Below, one piece after another: positions 63,553 to 64,000 of a stretch of DNA of 64,000 bases (the first letter of the stretch is position 1; the number at the start of each line of letters is the position of its first letter). The notes beneath the pieces are model-generated. The model was not told the origin of the DNA, ran no database searches, and worked only from the letters and a program-made list of their open reading frames with translations. Source of the DNA: Taudactylus pleione (lineage: Eukaryota > Chordata > Amphibia > Anura > Myobatrachidae); contig JAUIMM010000126.1 in NCBI GenBank assembly GCA_031769625.1, positions 8,542,001 to 8,606,000 of the forward strand. Reading direction: 5' to 3'. The translations under genes were made by a program, and so were the position numbers.

Positions 63553-63710
63553 GTGCATCTTGTGACCCAAATGTTGCACCATTGCTGGGGTCGTTCACCA
63601 TAAATTAAAAATATTGTTGCCATTATCACTTTCAATGTGCATTTTTAATTTGATTTTTTCAATAAGCTTTTTTTTAGTTTTTACATTTTAAAATATGTAT
63701 CCACATTTTT
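63553..63710. other. Start of the next IFT74 intron
   Basis: A/T-rich; nothing recognised. Confidence 0.5.
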
Positions 63711-64000
63711 AGTACAGGTTGAGTCTCCCATATCCAAAATGCTTGGGACCAGGGGTATTTTGGATAACGGAATATTCCGTATTTTGGAATAATTGCATAT
63801 CATAATGAAATATCTTGGGAATGGGACCCCAATATACACACAGAATGCATATATGTGTTATATGCACCTTATACACATAGCCTGCAGCTAATTTTCTACA
63901 ATATTTTCAATAATTTTGTGGCTCAAGCAAAGTTTGTGTACATACATGAAATAAATTTATGTTTCATTTACACCCTATACACACAGCCTGAAGGTAATTT
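63711..64000 (+). repeat. Dispersed repeat (ACAGGTTGAGTCTCCCATAT), runs off window
   Basis: Contains GGATAACGGAATATTCCGTA, a short palindrome, and CTTATACACATAGCCTG and CACACAGCCTGAAGGTAATTT as an internal direct repeat. Matches 39,530-39,775 in opposite orientation. Confidence 0.7.

Overview
This window reads as nuclear DNA of a large-genome vertebrate, most likely an anuran amphibian. The evidence is a split, GT-AG-spliced vertebrate gene with very long introns, a DIRS-type tyrosine-recombinase retrotransposon, hAT and Tc1 elements, and an exceptional density of palindromic (foldback) MITEs. The species cannot be named from the sequence alone.

Only two host genes are recognised. The first is IFT74 (intraflagellar transport 74, an IFT-B core subunit) on the + strand. 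A candidate CpG-rich promoter with an X-box-like motif lies at 7.88-8.06 kb, and eight coding exons between 10,058 and 63,552 encode the first 243 residues; the gene runs off the right edge. The second is LRRC19, a single-pass leucine-rich-repeat receptor, on the - strand. It lies complete (four coding exons, 369 codons plus stop) inside the 31.6-kb IFT74 intron, the same nested arrangement known in mammals. All exon joins keep frame and all but one use GT-AG; the exception is a GC donor after IFT74 coding exon 4.

The rest is mobile DNA. 1-3.07 kb: 3' part of a broken DIRS-like element ending in an inverted repeat. 4.5-6.04 kb: a second, more decayed DIRS fragment on the - strand. 6.0-18 kb: nested and palindromic MITEs between the first IFT74 exons. 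19.41-25.32 kb: a structurally complete 5.9-kb hAT transposon inserted in a (TA)n tract, with ten 160-bp tandem units upstream of a frameshifted BED-finger transposase. 25.4-36.9 kb: MITEs, minisatellites and small IFT74 exons. 37-59 kb: LRRC19 exons spaced by MITEs. 59.7-61.8 kb: two Tc1-like remnants. 62.6-64 kb: a MITE with telomere-like internal motifs, the last IFT74 exon, and another dispersed repeat.

The most striking non-genic signal is a family of about 440-550-bp elements (six copies: 9,031; 13,359; 37,697; 40,263; 45,049; 57,480). Each is built as a chain of roughly ten consecutive short hairpins between GGGCCTGATTCAGA-like ends, and each is flanked by its own 3-bp target-site duplication. 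Several simpler palindromes in the window share the 3-bp duplications and G-rich ends, which points to a PIF/Harbinger-like mobiliser that is not itself present here.
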